The notes: generated by a model not told the origin, from the sequence alone. DNA of 14,610 nucleotides from Phycisphaerae bacterium (GCA_021604825.1 BQJS01000123.1:1-14610); one strand, 5' to 3'; positions 1 to 7,870 are shown, counted from the stretch's first letter. Numbers and translations: made by a program.

Positions 1-1
1 T

Positions 2-673
2 TACAAAGAGCGTGTCGGCGAATCGAAGCTGAGCGTCGTCAAGGATGGGGTGCGCTTTCTGCAAACCATCATCGACATGACACTCTTCGTCAGACCGGCC
101 CGCGTGTTCTTGTCCGTCGCGATTGCTTGCGGACTGATCACCGTGTTCTTCGCAGCCCACCCCATCGAAATGTGGCTGACGCAGCGCCGCCTCGAAGAAT
201 CGATGATCTACCGTCTGCTGTTCTGCTCGTTTCTCGGTTCGATCGGCGTGCTGAGCCTTTCGGCGCTCATCATCGCCCAGACGCTGCGATCGCTGGAGCG
301 CAATCGCCCCGAAGACAACTCGTTGGTTCAACGCGGATTGCGCGGCCTGTTCTCGAAGACAGCCTTGGCGGCAATATGTGCAATCACCACGCCCGTCATT
401 TTCTGGCTCGTCGGGCCGGGCATACTCTCGTGGGTCGCCGAACGGCAAGTTCACATTCACTGGTCGCGGGTGGTGTTAGCCGGCTTGCTGACGTTCACGA
501 TGTGCCAGTTAATCACCACGAAGGTCGTGGTTGGGCTCGTGCGCATCCACATCGCCCGGCAGCGCTTCGTGACCAGACAGACGCGCATCGAAATACAAAC
601 GCAAGCCCGTCGTCCGCTGCCGATCCCGAGCAAACCCATCCCCGATCTGTCACGCGATGTCGTGCTAACCTAG
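2..673 (+). CDS. C-terminal part of a family-2 glycosyltransferase (dolichyl-phosphate mannosyltransferase-like), 5' end cut by window
   Basis: The reading frame is open from base 2, so the gene starts before the window; the GTG at 50 is internal. The visible part is 223 residues. It opens with ERVGESKLSVVKDG, which matches the conserved stretch just after the catalytic GT-A domain of DPM1/GtrB-like GT2 enzymes (a GESKL core followed by a DG-x-RFL helix). Four hydrophobic segments follow, at about visible residues 35-53, 70-94, 120-144 and 156-180, then a basic, proline-rich cytoplasmic tail. GT2 proteins of this layout transfer a sugar from a nucleotide sugar to polyprenyl phosphate or another lipid at the inner membrane. 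The catalytic DxD region lies outside the window, so the substrate cannot be judged. It converges on oleD, with a palindromic repeat between the two stops. Family is fairly secure from the motif and membrane tail; the exact function is open. Confidence 0.75.
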   Translation, partial: YKERVGESKLSVVKDGVRFLQTIIDMTLFVRPARVFLSVAIACGLITVFFAAHPIEMWLTQRRLEESMIYRLLFCSFLGSIGVLSLSALIIAQTLRSLERNRPEDNSLVQRGLRGLFSKTALAAICAITTPVIFWLVGPGILSWVAERQVHIHWSRVVLAGLLTFTMCQLITTKVVVGLVRIHIARQRFVTRQTRIEIQTQARRPLPIPSKPIPDLSRDVVLT

Positions 674-705
674 CGCGTGACCATGGCTTGATGAACATTA
701 TCCGA

Positions 706-781
706 TGTGCCACTGCTCTGTGAGCAGTGTTGGGCCGTTGGAGATTGCTCGCGAAAGCACTGCTCACAGAGCAGTGGCACA
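706..781. repeat. Nested palindromic intergenic repeat, copy 1 (REP/BIME-like)
   Basis: Two 24-nt arms (706-729 and 758-781) are perfect reverse complements separated by a 28-nt loop. Each arm is also a small palindrome: CACTGCTC-TGT-GAGCAGTG in the left arm, with an 8-bp stem and 3-nt loop, preceded by GTGC. The element can fold as one long hairpin or as two short ones. It fills the gap between convergent stops (673 on +, 791 on -), so it could act as a bidirectional terminator, although no T-tract follows either side. A near-identical copy lies at 12307-12379. The layout of two inverted hairpins with a short conserved head resembles BIMEs made of REP sequences; no RAYT transposase is in the window. 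Confidence 0.88.
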
Positions 782-790
782 GGTCTCGCG

Positions 791-1816
791 TCAGGGCGCA
801 CCATTTTCAAACCACTCGCGCAGTTTCACCAAGCCTTCTTCCGTTGAGACTTTGGGTGCATATCCCAAATCATTTCTCGCCGCATCGATGTTGAAGTAAT
901 GCGACGTGGACATCTGCTCGACGACGAACCGGGTTAATCGTGGCTCACCTTTGCGGCGCAGAAGTTTGTGAGCCATTTCCATCACCGCAGCACCGAATCG
1001 CGCGACACCGGTTGGAACTTTCTTCGTCACATTATCCAAACCCGCCGCTTTGAGAATCCCGTTGACAATCTCCCAAAGATTGACTGGCTCGCCTTGACTG
1101 ATGAAGTAGGCTTTTCCGCCGACCGCGTCATTCGTCAGCAGCGCGGCGGCTGCACATAAGTGGGCGTCGGCGGCATTATCGACGTAGGTCACGTCAACTT
1201 GCTGCGACCCATCTCCGATGATCCGAAGCTTGCCGGATTTGCCCTGCGAAACGACGCGCGGGACGATGTGATTGTCGTTGGGCCCCCACACCAGATGCGG
1301 ACGCAACGCAACGGTGCGGAGGTTTCGATCATTGGCTCTTAGAACCAATTGCTCGGCGATGGCTTTCGTGGCGCTGTAGTGCGATGCGTAACGCTTTGGG
1401 TACTCGGCGGATTCATCGACACCGGTTTGATCCGCACCGCCGAACGTGACGCTGGGTGAGCTCGTGAAGACCAGTCGCGGCACCCTTTGCTTGCGGCAGC
1501 CGGCGATGACGTTTTCCGTACCGATGACGTTGGGCTCGTAGAAGTCAACAAATGATCCCCATGCCCCAGCTTTGGCGGCGACGTGGAATACGACGTCGCA
1601 GTTGTGGCAAGCATCAACAACCGTTCGGCGATCCCGGATGTCGCCTTGAACGGCTTGCACACCCAGCTCGGTTAGCTCGGGATACGCCCGGCGCGAAAGC
1701 GTTCGCACATGCATGCCGCGCGCGACAAGTCGCTCGACAATCGCCCGACCGACAAACCCGCCGCCACCGGTGACGAGCGCCGTCTGTCCTGAAAATGAAT
1801 GATTGCTCGTATTCAT
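791..1816 (-). CDS. oleD: OleD-type NAD(P)H-dependent 2-alkyl-3-ketoalkanoate reductase
   Basis: This is a 341-residue extended short-chain dehydrogenase (3-beta-HSD/epimerase-like). The dinucleotide-binding TGGGGFVG motif is at residues 16-23, a serine pair at 119-120 fits the catalytic Ser, and YSATK at 147-151 gives the YxxxK Tyr147/Lys151 pair. In head-to-head hydrocarbon synthesis OleD reduces the beta-keto acid made by OleA to a 2-alkyl-3-hydroxy acid, which OleC closes to a beta-lactone and OleB decarboxylates to an olefin. The assignment rests on the fold plus the adjacent oleC and oleB. The ATG at 1816 was chosen because it puts the glycine motif near the N terminus, as usual, and leaves a 14-nt gap after the oleC stop. 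A GTG at 1855 would add 13 residues and overlap oleC; neither start has a clear ribosome site. A sterol or sugar epimerase role is less likely in this context. Confidence 0.85.
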   Translation of the reverse strand: MNTSNHSFSGQTALVTGGGGFVGRAIVERLVARGMHVRTLSRRAYPELTELGVQAVQGDIRDRRTVVDACHNCDVVFHVAAKAGAWGSFVDFYEPNVIGTENVIAGCRKQRVPRLVFTSSPSVTFGGADQTGVDESAEYPKRYASHYSATKAIAEQLVLRANDRNLRTVALRPHLVWGPNDNHIVPRVVSQGKSGKLRIIGDGSQQVDVTYVDNAADAHLCAAAALLTNDAVGGKAYFISQGEPVNLWEIVNGILKAAGLDNVTKKVPTGVARFGAAVMEMAHKLLRRKGEPRLTRFVVEQMSTSHYFNIDAARNDLGYAPKVSTEEGLVKLREWFENGAP

Positions 1817-1830
1817 AGGCGGCAGGGAGT

Positions 1831-3543
1831 TTACCGCAGTTGGCTGGCTGCCCACAAGGCGAGTTGTTCGCGATTGATTTTGGCGTTGTGCCGAACGTCC
1901 ACGGGAAACGATGGGTGGTACAGCACGGTCCGGATGCTCGACGTCTTGGGGTTCTGCTCTCCGATCGCCAAAAGCTCAGCCGTTAGCCCATCTTTATCCA
2001 CCGCCGCGCCGCTGACGGCCTCCACACATAGCACCGGCGTTTGATTCGGCGCACACCCCACACCGACGAGCGCACTACGGGCCACTTTCGGATGCGTATT
2101 GAAAACGGCTTCACATGGAATCGTAAAGAGCACGCCCGACGACGTTTGAACGCGGTGGGCTTTTCGCCCGCAGAACCAGAGTCGCCCGGAATCATCGAGG
2201 TAGCCAACATCGCCCATCCGATGCCATATCGTGTCACCGTCGATGATCTTCGCGAGCTTCGTCGCATCCGGCTTGCGAAAATACGTCTTGGTCACCACCG
2301 GCCCGCGCACACAAATTTCGCCGATCTCGCCGACTTTCAAATCTTCGCACTGCGAACGATCAGCAATCGGCTCATCGGAAATCTCGATAACGCGCAAGTC
2401 CATGCCCGGAAGCGACCGCCCAACGCAAATGCCAGCCCCCTCGGATGTGCGGATGGCTGTCTCGTTAATGACCTCGCGCGACTCGATCGACGCCACCGGC
2501 AAGGATTCCGTCGCGCCGTACGGCGTATAGATATTGGCGGCGACACTGACGATGTGACGCAGACGGGCAAGCAACGAAGGCGGGATCGGAGCGCCCGCCG
2601 TCAAGACCCTTCGCAAAGTAGGCAAGTCCACTTTGGTGTCTTCGCAATAAGCAACCACCCGAGCAAGCAGCGCCGGCGAACCGAATATCTGCGTCGCATG
2701 GTTGTCTCGAATCGCCGCGACGATTCGCTCAGGATTGGCCCGTGCCGGCATCGACGGGTTCATATCGGGAATGATCGCCGTCATCCCCAGGGCGACGTCG
2801 AACAGCGCGAAAAGCGGGAACGTCGCCACGTCAATGTCGCGATCGCCACACTCAAAGTACGATTCAAGGTATCGCACCTGCGACGCAAACATGCCGTGTT
2901 CATATGCCACGCCCTTCGCGGGACCGGTGCTGCCACTCGTGAACAGAATCGCGGCTAAATCGTTGGCAGCAACATTCGCGGTAGCGAATGGTTCGGGTTT
3001 CTGCGAACGAACGTCCCGGAGACTCGCCCCACCCCAAAACAAACGCGGACCAGCCGTCACGCACTTGCGCACCGTACGAAACGATTTCGCAAACATAAGC
3101 CTTGCGATGTGAGCAAGCGGTATGCCCACGAACGCTTCGGCTTCGATCTCTTCGAGACAGCGGATGAGTTTCTTGCGGCCCATGCCTGGGTCGATCAGCA
3201 CAGGGACCGCACCGATCTTGAACAAGGCAAACGTCAGCACGAAGAACGCAATCCCCGGTTTGACCATCAATATCGTCCGCATGCCGCGCTCGATCCCGTA
3301 GTCGGACAGGCCGTGCGCAAAACGGTCGACTTCGGCATTTAGCTCTTCAAACGAGATGTCGCGACGCGCGCACCAACATGAATGGGCGTGTTGCGCCGAC
3401 GCTGATTGTCGCGAGGACGGCGGACGCTGCACGATGATCGCCGGCTTGTCGGGGCACTTGCGCGATGCAGCGCCAAGAATATCTGCTACGCTGACAAATG
3501 GGTCTAACGTGTTTTGCGTTGCAGTATCGACGGAGGGTGCCAT
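1831..3543 (-). CDS. oleC: OleC-type beta-lactone synthetase (ANL superfamily)
   Basis: This is a 570-residue AMP-forming enzyme of the acyl-CoA synthetase/luciferase superfamily. The ATP-binding loop TSGSTGPAKG is at residues 202-211, YGATES at 342-347, the GD pair that contacts ribose at 444-445, and the hinge region GRKAHR at 459-464. The C-terminal catalytic-type lysine is in NAKINRE (Lys555). OleC activates a 2-alkyl-3-hydroxy acid with ATP and closes it to a cis-beta-lactone instead of forming a CoA thioester. The call over a generic acyl-CoA ligase rests on the oleB and oleD neighbours and on the VRHNAKI ending, which resembles OleC. The ATG at 3543 overlaps the oleB stop as TGATG, indicating translational coupling, and GGAAG lies 9 nt upstream; a GTG at 3546 is the alternative. 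Residues about 40-60 form an unusual Ser/Ala/His/Cys-rich insertion. Confidence 0.87.
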   Translation of the reverse strand: MAPSVDTATQNTLDPFVSVADILGAASRKCPDKPAIIVQRPPSSRQSASAQHAHSCWCARRDISFEELNAEVDRFAHGLSDYGIERGMRTILMVKPGIAFFVLTFALFKIGAVPVLIDPGMGRKKLIRCLEEIEAEAFVGIPLAHIARLMFAKSFRTVRKCVTAGPRLFWGGASLRDVRSQKPEPFATANVAANDLAAILFTSGSTGPAKGVAYEHGMFASQVRYLESYFECGDRDIDVATFPLFALFDVALGMTAIIPDMNPSMPARANPERIVAAIRDNHATQIFGSPALLARVVAYCEDTKVDLPTLRRVLTAGAPIPPSLLARLRHIVSVAANIYTPYGATESLPVASIESREVINETAIRTSEGAGICVGRSLPGMDLRVIEISDEPIADRSQCEDLKVGEIGEICVRGPVVTKTYFRKPDATKLAKIIDGDTIWHRMGDVGYLDDSGRLWFCGRKAHRVQTSSGVLFTIPCEAVFNTHPKVARSALVGVGCAPNQTPVLCVEAVSGAAVDKDGLTAELLAIGEQNPKTSSIRTVLYHPSFPVDVRHNAKINREQLALWAASQLR

Positions 3544-4478
3544 CACTTGGCACTTCCGACAAGCGCCGGTTGAATGGCGTGGATCGGATTGCGATTGAGA
3601 AATTCGCGAACCAAAGTGACGATTTGCTCGCCATCATCTTCGAGGCAATAGTGACCCGCACTGGGGAATGTATGCACCGAGGCTTCAGGGCATCGGCGAC
3701 GCCACTCCGCGAGGAAATCCAGGTCAAAAACGAAATCCTGCTCACCCCAACAAATCAATTTTGGGATAGCGGTTAAGTCTTCGAGATGATCGTCGATCCA
3801 TTTGACGTCATCGTAGCTGGGGTCGCCCGGTTTGACGGGAATGTCCTGCACAAAGCGCCGCACTGCGATCCGATTGGACCATGAATCGTAGGGGACTTTG
3901 TATCCCGCACTGATCGACGGCGACAACCCGCGTGCCGACGCCATCGTGTTCGCCCCAACCGTAAACAAATTCAAACCTTGAAGCAGAAGTCTGGCCATCG
4001 GATCGACGTTGCGAACCAACCAAAGCGCCGGAGGCAGCGGTTTGCCTTCGGGCAGCAGGAACGCAGCCGTATTCATCAGAACCAGGCGACTGATTCGATC
4101 AATGCGCCGCAGCGCAGCTCCCATCCCGATCATCCCGCCCCAATCGTGCATGGCGAAGGTCACGTTGCGGGTAAGCTTGAGCCCATCAAGGAATTGTTCG
4201 AAATCATCGATGCGGTTCTTGAGGGTGTAGTCGTAAACATGAAGCGGCGGTGTGTCCGAAAGTCCGCAACCAATGTGATCGACCGCGATGACTCGAAACT
4301 GCTTGCGAAGCTCTAGTACGAGATTGCGAAAGTAAAACGACCACGTCGGGTTGCCGTGGACGCAGACGATCGGCTCGCCCGCGCCCTCGTCGATGTAGTG
4401 ATAGCGATGCCCGCCGATGGTCGCCCAGCGGCTCTTGAATGGATAGTGCTGACGCCAGCACGTTTCATCCGCCTTCAT
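3543..4478 (-). CDS. oleB: OleB-type alpha/beta-hydrolase, beta-lactone decarboxylase (haloalkane dehalogenase-like)
   Basis: This 311-residue alpha/beta-hydrolase belongs to the haloalkane-dehalogenase-like group. HGNPTWS at residues 41-47 forms the oxyanion/substrate loop. The nucleophile is Asp112 in HDWGG, an Asp rather than the Ser of ordinary esterases. WGEQD supplies a candidate acid at Asp248, and His276 is in AGHYCLED. OleB opens the beta-lactone made by OleC and releases CO2 to give the cis-olefin. Sequence alone can mislabel OleB as a dehalogenase; the adjoining oleC and oleD argue for OleB. The ATG at 4478 follows closely on GGAAG; a TTG at 4487 would add three residues. It follows the lipoprotein stop by about 33 nt and overlaps oleC by one base, so the genes are probably cotranscribed. 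Confidence 0.86.
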   Translation of the reverse strand: MKADETCWRQHYPFKSRWATIGGHRYHYIDEGAGEPIVCVHGNPTWSFYFRNLVLELRKQFRVIAVDHIGCGLSDTPPLHVYDYTLKNRIDDFEQFLDGLKLTRNVTFAMHDWGGMIGMGAALRRIDRISRLVLMNTAAFLLPEGKPLPPALWLVRNVDPMARLLLQGLNLFTVGANTMASARGLSPSISAGYKVPYDSWSNRIAVRRFVQDIPVKPGDPSYDDVKWIDDHLEDLTAIPKLICWGEQDFVFDLDFLAEWRRRCPEASVHTFPSAGHYCLEDDGEQIVTLVREFLNRNPIHAIQPALVGSAK

Positions 4479-4511
4479 ATCTTCCAATCACAAGCCAAGA
4501 GAGGGGACTGA

Positions 4512-5054
4512 CTATTCGAGGTTCACGTCGACCTGATAACCGCCATTGGTGAATCGATAAATCAGTGTGATTTCATCGTCGCAATCGAACACGAATCCGC
4601 GCGAAAGCAGACGCGGTTCGCCCGTGCCCAATTCCTGACCGGTCTCGACGTCGAGAAAACGCCCACCGTCCGTTCCGATGACCAATCCATCCACGCAATC
4701 GATTTCTGCCGAATCGGTTCCGGCTGGTGCAATCAACCCGCTGGCCGCCAATCCGATTCGCTCGGTGTATAAATTCGCAGAGACGAATAAACTCGCCGGC
4801 GTTTCGTCGGGGCCATTGGTGCCGATGTATATTTGGGCCCGCAGCGCCGACGATGTCAGGTTCAGCAGGCGCAATTCCACGCTGTCGGCGATTGGCTCAG
4901 GATTGTCCAAATCTGGCTCATCGCCCCCGCCATCATTGGGGTCTGGCTGAAACGAAACATCGCAGGCAGCCGACGAAACCGCCAGAATCGCCAAGAAAAG
5001 CGTGAAGCACGCCGGACCAAACGATTTTCCAACCCATTGGTGAATTCTCATCAT
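4512..5054 (-). CDS. Small putative lipoprotein of unknown function, first gene of the ole operon
   Basis: This 180-residue protein starts with a basic N terminus, a hydrophobic segment at about residues 14-30 and Cys31 in SSAAC. That fits a signal peptide with a relaxed lipobox (Ser rather than Leu at -3), so lipidation is likely but not certain. An Asp/Pro/Gly-rich linker follows at about 33-55, then about 125 residues with beta-rich character that I cannot place in a family. A second cysteine pair (in EIDCVDG and VFDCDDE) might form a disulfide in the periplasm. The ATG at 5054 (or the adjacent one at 5051) has AGGA 7 nt upstream; a start at 5087 would add 11 residues that do not look like a signal peptide. 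It precedes oleB on the same strand with a short gap, so it may be cotranscribed with the ole genes. No functional link to hydrocarbon synthesis can be shown. Confidence 0.7.
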   Translation of the reverse strand: MMRIHQWVGKSFGPACFTLFLAILAVSSAACDVSFQPDPNDGGGDEPDLDNPEPIADSVELRLLNLTSSALRAQIYIGTNGPDETPASLFVSANLYTERIGLAASGLIAPAGTDSAEIDCVDGLVIGTDGGRFLDVETGQELGTGEPRLLSRGFVFDCDDEITLIYRFTNGGYQVDVNLE

Positions 5055-5173
5055 CCCTGTTTCCTTTACACCAGCCACTGAAATCAAACACCCTCGCGAC
5101 GAGTCCGTTCATCGACAAGGTTTTTTCTGCAGAACGATCACCCGCCCGAACCGAGCCGGCGATCACGGCCCAA

Positions 5174-5202
5174 AGTTTAGGCGTTGACTAAATTTCAAAC
5201 AA
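5174..5202 (-). promoter_or_regulatory. Candidate sigma70-type promoter for lipoprotein-oleBCD
   Basis: Read on the minus strand: TTGTTT (-35, 5202-5197), a 17-nt spacer, then TAAACT (-10, 5179-5174). The match to consensus is moderate (TTG in the -35; TA, A and final T in the -10), but the spacer is ideal and the position, about 120 nt upstream of the lipoprotein start, is reasonable. Confidence 0.4.
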
Positions 5203-5277
5203 CCAACTTGCGTTTTCGCCAGCACCGAAGCGGTTGTGATACCCCATTTCGATTCCTCCGCAGGCCTCTTGCTCGCG

Positions 5278-5307
5278 TTGACCTATGGACGGCAAAGACG
5301 ATATACT
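5278..5307 (+). promoter_or_regulatory. Candidate sigma70-type promoter for the acyl-CoA/mutase operon
   Basis: TTGACC at 5278-5283 and TATACT at 5302-5307 are separated by 18 nt. Both hexamers are close to consensus. Transcription would begin near 5314, leaving a 5' leader of about 165 nt before the ATG at 5481. Confidence 0.5.
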
Positions 5308-5391
5308 CAGCCCGCCCGCTGGGACGCAGCCCGATCGCGTTTCTGGGGTCTTACCTACCGCTCGTCATGTCGATTTTCGGGTGCATCAGCC

Positions 5392-5417
5392 CCAAGTCCG
5401 TTCTTCGTGAGACTTGG
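5392..5417 (+). repeat. Inverted repeat in the leader of the acyl-CoA operon
   Basis: CCAAGTC (5392-5398) and GACTTGG (5411-5417) are perfect inverted copies with a 12-nt gap. It lies downstream of the predicted transcription start, so it could be an RNA hairpin or a dimeric repressor site. No T-tract follows, so a simple terminator is unlikely. Confidence 0.4.
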
Positions 5418-5480
5418 CGCACGCATCGTTTCGGCTGATTCCTCCAGGGTTTTGGGTTTTCAGGACGGCGGCGGCAATTG

Positions 5481-6653
5481 ATGAGCGCCATTTCAGGAGC
5501 GACCTATTTGTCCGACCACGCATTGGGACAAGACGAATCGTTACTTATCCGGGCAGCCCGTGATTTTTCGCGCGCCGAGCTGCTCGAACGTGATCGCAAA
5601 TGGGACCATGGCCAAGGTGATGTCACCGACGTCCTACCCCAATTGTCGGAGATGGGCATCCTGAGTTTGATGACGCCCGAAGAGGTCGGCGGAATTGGAT
5701 GCAGCTATCGCACCTATTCCGCGATTCTTCAGGAGATTGCCTACGCTTCACCTTCGACGGCTGTCACCATCTGCGTACACAACATGGTCGGATTGGTGGT
5801 GGACCGATTTGCCGACCCGAGCCTGCGGCGCGTGTGGTTGGAGCATTGGGGCGATTCTGAAAATTTCGGCGCATTCGCCATCAGCGAAGCCAATGCCGGC
5901 AGCGATCCCGGCGCATCGTTGGCCAAGGCCAAGCGTGATGGGGACAATTTCATCCTGTCCGGCGAAAAGATGTGGATCACCAATGGACTTTCCGCCCGAT
6001 GGTTTGTGACGCTCGCGCGGACGCTGCCCGGTGAAGGTAAAGCTGGCCTGAGCCTGATCATGGTTGATGGCAATTCGAAAGGCATCGACCGCACGCCCAT
6101 TCACGGCAAGATGGGCATCCGAGGCAGCGAGACAGCCGTCATCGCGTTCGACAGCGTGGTTGTTCCCTGCAGCCACTTGCTCGGTGAAGATGGTGCAGGG
6201 TTGTCAGCCAGTCTTACCGCACTCGATGGCGGTCGGATCGGAATCGCAGCGCAGGCAGCCGGCATCGCCCAAGCGTGTCTCGATGAAATGATCAGCTACG
6301 CCCACGAGCGTGAGCAATTCGGTGCGCCAATTTCAGGCTTTCCCGCTATCCAGCAGATGATCGCCGACAGCCACGTCGAGTTGGCTGCGGCTAAGGAATT
6401 GATCGATTTTGCGGCATGGTCGAAGGACACCAAGCGCCAAGACCGGTCAGCCAGCTCCAAGGCGAAACTCTTCGCCACCGAAGCGGCCAACCGCATCGCC
6501 TATCGCGCGGTCCAATTGCACGGCGGCATGGGATATGTCAATGAATGCCGGGTTGAGCAGCTGTTTCGAGACGCTCGCGTCACCACCATTTACGAAGGAA
6601 CGAGCGAGATTCAGCGCGTCGTTATCGCGCGAGAATTGCTCAAGAGCAGCTAG
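5481..6653 (+). CDS. Acyl-CoA dehydrogenase 1 (short-chain type)
   Basis: This 390-residue FAD enzyme has the full acyl-CoA dehydrogenase fold. An N-terminal helical domain leads to the flavin-binding strand motif SEANAGSDPG at about 135-144, where the usual TEP is SEA. REQFGAPI lies at 277-284, HGGMGY at 347-352, and the catalytic base Glu372 sits in IYEGTSEIQR. Glu at this position is the arrangement of short/medium-chain, butyryl- and isobutyryl-CoA dehydrogenases, not of isovaleryl- or long-chain enzymes, whose base lies in another helix. It oxidises an acyl-CoA to the trans-2-enoyl-CoA and passes electrons to ETF, which is not encoded here. It is first in the operon. The ATG at 5481 was preferred over an in-frame TTG at 5478; the ribosome site is weak. 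The exact substrate is unknown; butyryl-, isobutyryl- or 2-methylbutyryl-CoA are likely candidates given the downstream genes. Confidence 0.9.
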   Translation: MSAISGATYLSDHALGQDESLLIRAARDFSRAELLERDRKWDHGQGDVTDVLPQLSEMGILSLMTPEEVGGIGCSYRTYSAILQEIAYASPSTAVTICVHNMVGLVVDRFADPSLRRVWLEHWGDSENFGAFAISEANAGSDPGASLAKAKRDGDNFILSGEKMWITNGLSARWFVTLARTLPGEGKAGLSLIMVDGNSKGIDRTPIHGKMGIRGSETAVIAFDSVVVPCSHLLGEDGAGLSASLTALDGGRIGIAAQAAGIAQACLDEMISYAHEREQFGAPISGFPAIQQMIADSHVELAAAKELIDFAAWSKDTKRQDRSASSKAKLFATEAANRIAYRAVQLHGGMGYVNECRVEQLFRDARVTTIYEGTSEIQRVVIARELLKSS

Positions 6654-6715
6654 GAATATTCGTCAGCATGAAAACGAGTCCATACACGGCACCGCGATTA
6701 ATAGCGAATTGAACC

Positions 6716-7870
6716 ATGAATTTTGAACTGCCCGAAGATTTGAAAATGCTGCGCGACATGGCCCGAAAGTTCGCAGCCGACGAGATCGCACCGAATGCAC
6801 GCGATTGGGACCGCGAAGGCGTCATCCCGCAGGCGACCATTGAGAAGCTTGCGGGCTTGGGTTTCATGGGTGTGCTGGTTCCCGAAGAACTCGGCGGCGC
6901 GGGTGCGAGCTACCTTGGCATGACCGTGGTGATGGAAGAAATCGCCCGACAATGCGGCGGCACCGCGCTGATGCTCGCAGCCCACAACGGTTTATGCGTC
7001 GGGCACATCTTGCTGGCTGGCAACGAGGCGCAAAAGAAAAAATACCTGCCCGATTTGGCGACCGGCAAGAAACTCGGCGCTTGGGCATTGACCGAACCGG
7101 GTAGCGGTAGCGATGCAGCTGCCCTGACCACGACGGCGGTCCGCGAGGGCGACGAGTGGGTGATAAACGGTGCGAAGAATTTCATCACCAACGGGGTTCG
7201 GGCTGGCGTGTTCGTCGTGTTGGCCCGCACAGATCCCGATGCTCCGAAGACCAAAGGCATCAGCGCATTCATTGTCGAGCGCGACACGCCGGGCCTCGAG
7301 ATTGGTCCGAAAGAAGACAAGATGGGCATGCGGGCGAGCGACACGGTTCCTCTCGTATTCGAGAACTGCCACGTGCCGGCTGACAATCTTGTCGGCGAAT
7401 TGAATGCCGGTTTCAAAGACACCCTGCGCGTTTTGGAACGCGGACGAATCACCATCGCAGCGCTTTCTGTTGGACTCGCACGGGGCGGCTTGGAAGAATC
7501 GCTCAAGTACGCGAGCGAGCGCGAGCAATTCGGCAAGCCCTTGAATCGTCATCAAGCCATTCAGTTCATGTTGGCAGACATGGCCATGGAGATCGATGCG
7601 GCGCGACTGCTCGTTCGGAAAGCGGCGGTGATGAAGGACGACGGCAAGGACGCACTCGTCGAAGCGTCCACCGCAAAGCTGTTCGCCAGCGAGATGGCCA
7701 CCCGCGCATGCCTCGACGCCATTCAGATTCACGGTGGATACGGTTACCTCAAAGACGTACCCGTAGAGCGACTTCTGCGCGACGCCAAACTTTGTGAAAT
7801 CGGTGAAGGCTCGAGCCAGATACAACGACTCGTCATCGCACGAACATTACTCGAATTACCAGGGGCATAA
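6716..7870 (+). CDS. Acyl-CoA dehydrogenase 2 (short-chain type)
   Basis: This 384-residue acyl-CoA dehydrogenase has the flavin motif [10 protein letters not shown] at 125-134, REQFGKPL at 269-276 and HGGYGY at 339-344. The catalytic base is Glu364 in the variant [10 protein letters not shown], where the common Tyr before the EG is Gly. It follows dehydrogenase 1 after 62 nt and precedes dehydrogenase 3 by 30 nt. It resembles dehydrogenase 3 more than dehydrogenase 1 in the N-terminal part (DxxMLRD start, GGAG after the PEE/PQE motif), suggesting local duplication followed by divergence. No clear Shine-Dalgarno precedes the ATG. Together the three enzymes probably divide short straight and branched acyl-CoAs among them; which takes which cannot be read from sequence. 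Confidence 0.9.
   Translation: MNFELPEDLKMLRDMARKFAADEIAPNARDWDREGVIPQATIEKLAGLGFMGVLVPEELGGAGASYLGMTVVMEEIARQCGGTALMLAAHNGLCVGHILLAGNEAQKKKYLPDLATGKKLGAWALTEPGSGSDAAALTTTAVREGDEWVINGAKNFITNGVRAGVFVVLARTDPDAPKTKGISAFIVERDTPGLEIGPKEDKMGMRASDTVPLVFENCHVPADNLVGELNAGFKDTLRVLERGRITIAALSVGLARGGLEESLKYASEREQFGKPLNRHQAIQFMLADMAMEIDAARLLVRKAAVMKDDGKDALVEASTAKLFASEMATRACLDAIQIHGGYGYLKDVPVERLLRDAKLCEIGEGSSQIQRLVIARTLLELPGA

Larger units (their letters stand above)
5055..5480. other. Divergent intergenic control region between the ole operon and the acyl-CoA operon
   Basis: This stretch of about 425 bases holds no convincing gene; short open frames lack coding character and ribosome sites. It contains a candidate promoter facing the lipoprotein/ole operon (5174-5202), one facing the acyl-CoA operon (5278-5307), and an inverted repeat in the rightward leader (5392-5417). 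The predicted rightward leader is about 165 nt, long enough for post-transcriptional control. I looked for a cobalamin riboswitch here because the operon encodes a B12 enzyme, and saw no convincing B12 box. Confidence 0.6.

Noticed and set aside
127..723. Open frame of 198 codons on the plus strand overlapping the first gene in another frame.
   Set aside because: Its translation is Arg/His/Ala-rich without hydrophobic structure, while the overlapping frame shows a GT2 motif and four membrane segments.
706..781. CRISPR or insertion-sequence end.
   Set aside because: There are no spaced direct repeats, no transposase and no target duplication; the symmetry is inverted and nested, as in REP-type elements.
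2041..2958. Open frame of 305 codons on the plus strand.
   Set aside because: It lies wholly antisense within oleC, is very rich in Arg, and has no domain or ribosome site; it is a shadow of the coding strand.
3543..4478. Annotation of the alpha/beta-hydrolase as a haloalkane dehalogenase.
   Set aside because: The Asp nucleophile is shared by OleB and dehalogenases; direct coupling to oleC and oleD favours OleB.
5308..5480. Possible cobalamin riboswitch in the leader of the B12-dependent operon.
   Set aside because: No B12-box-like sequence or matching helices could be found; only a simple inverted repeat is visible.
6992..7825. Open frame of 277 codons on the minus strand.
   Set aside because: It is antisense to acyl-CoA dehydrogenase 2, whose motifs are clear; high-GC codon bias explains it.
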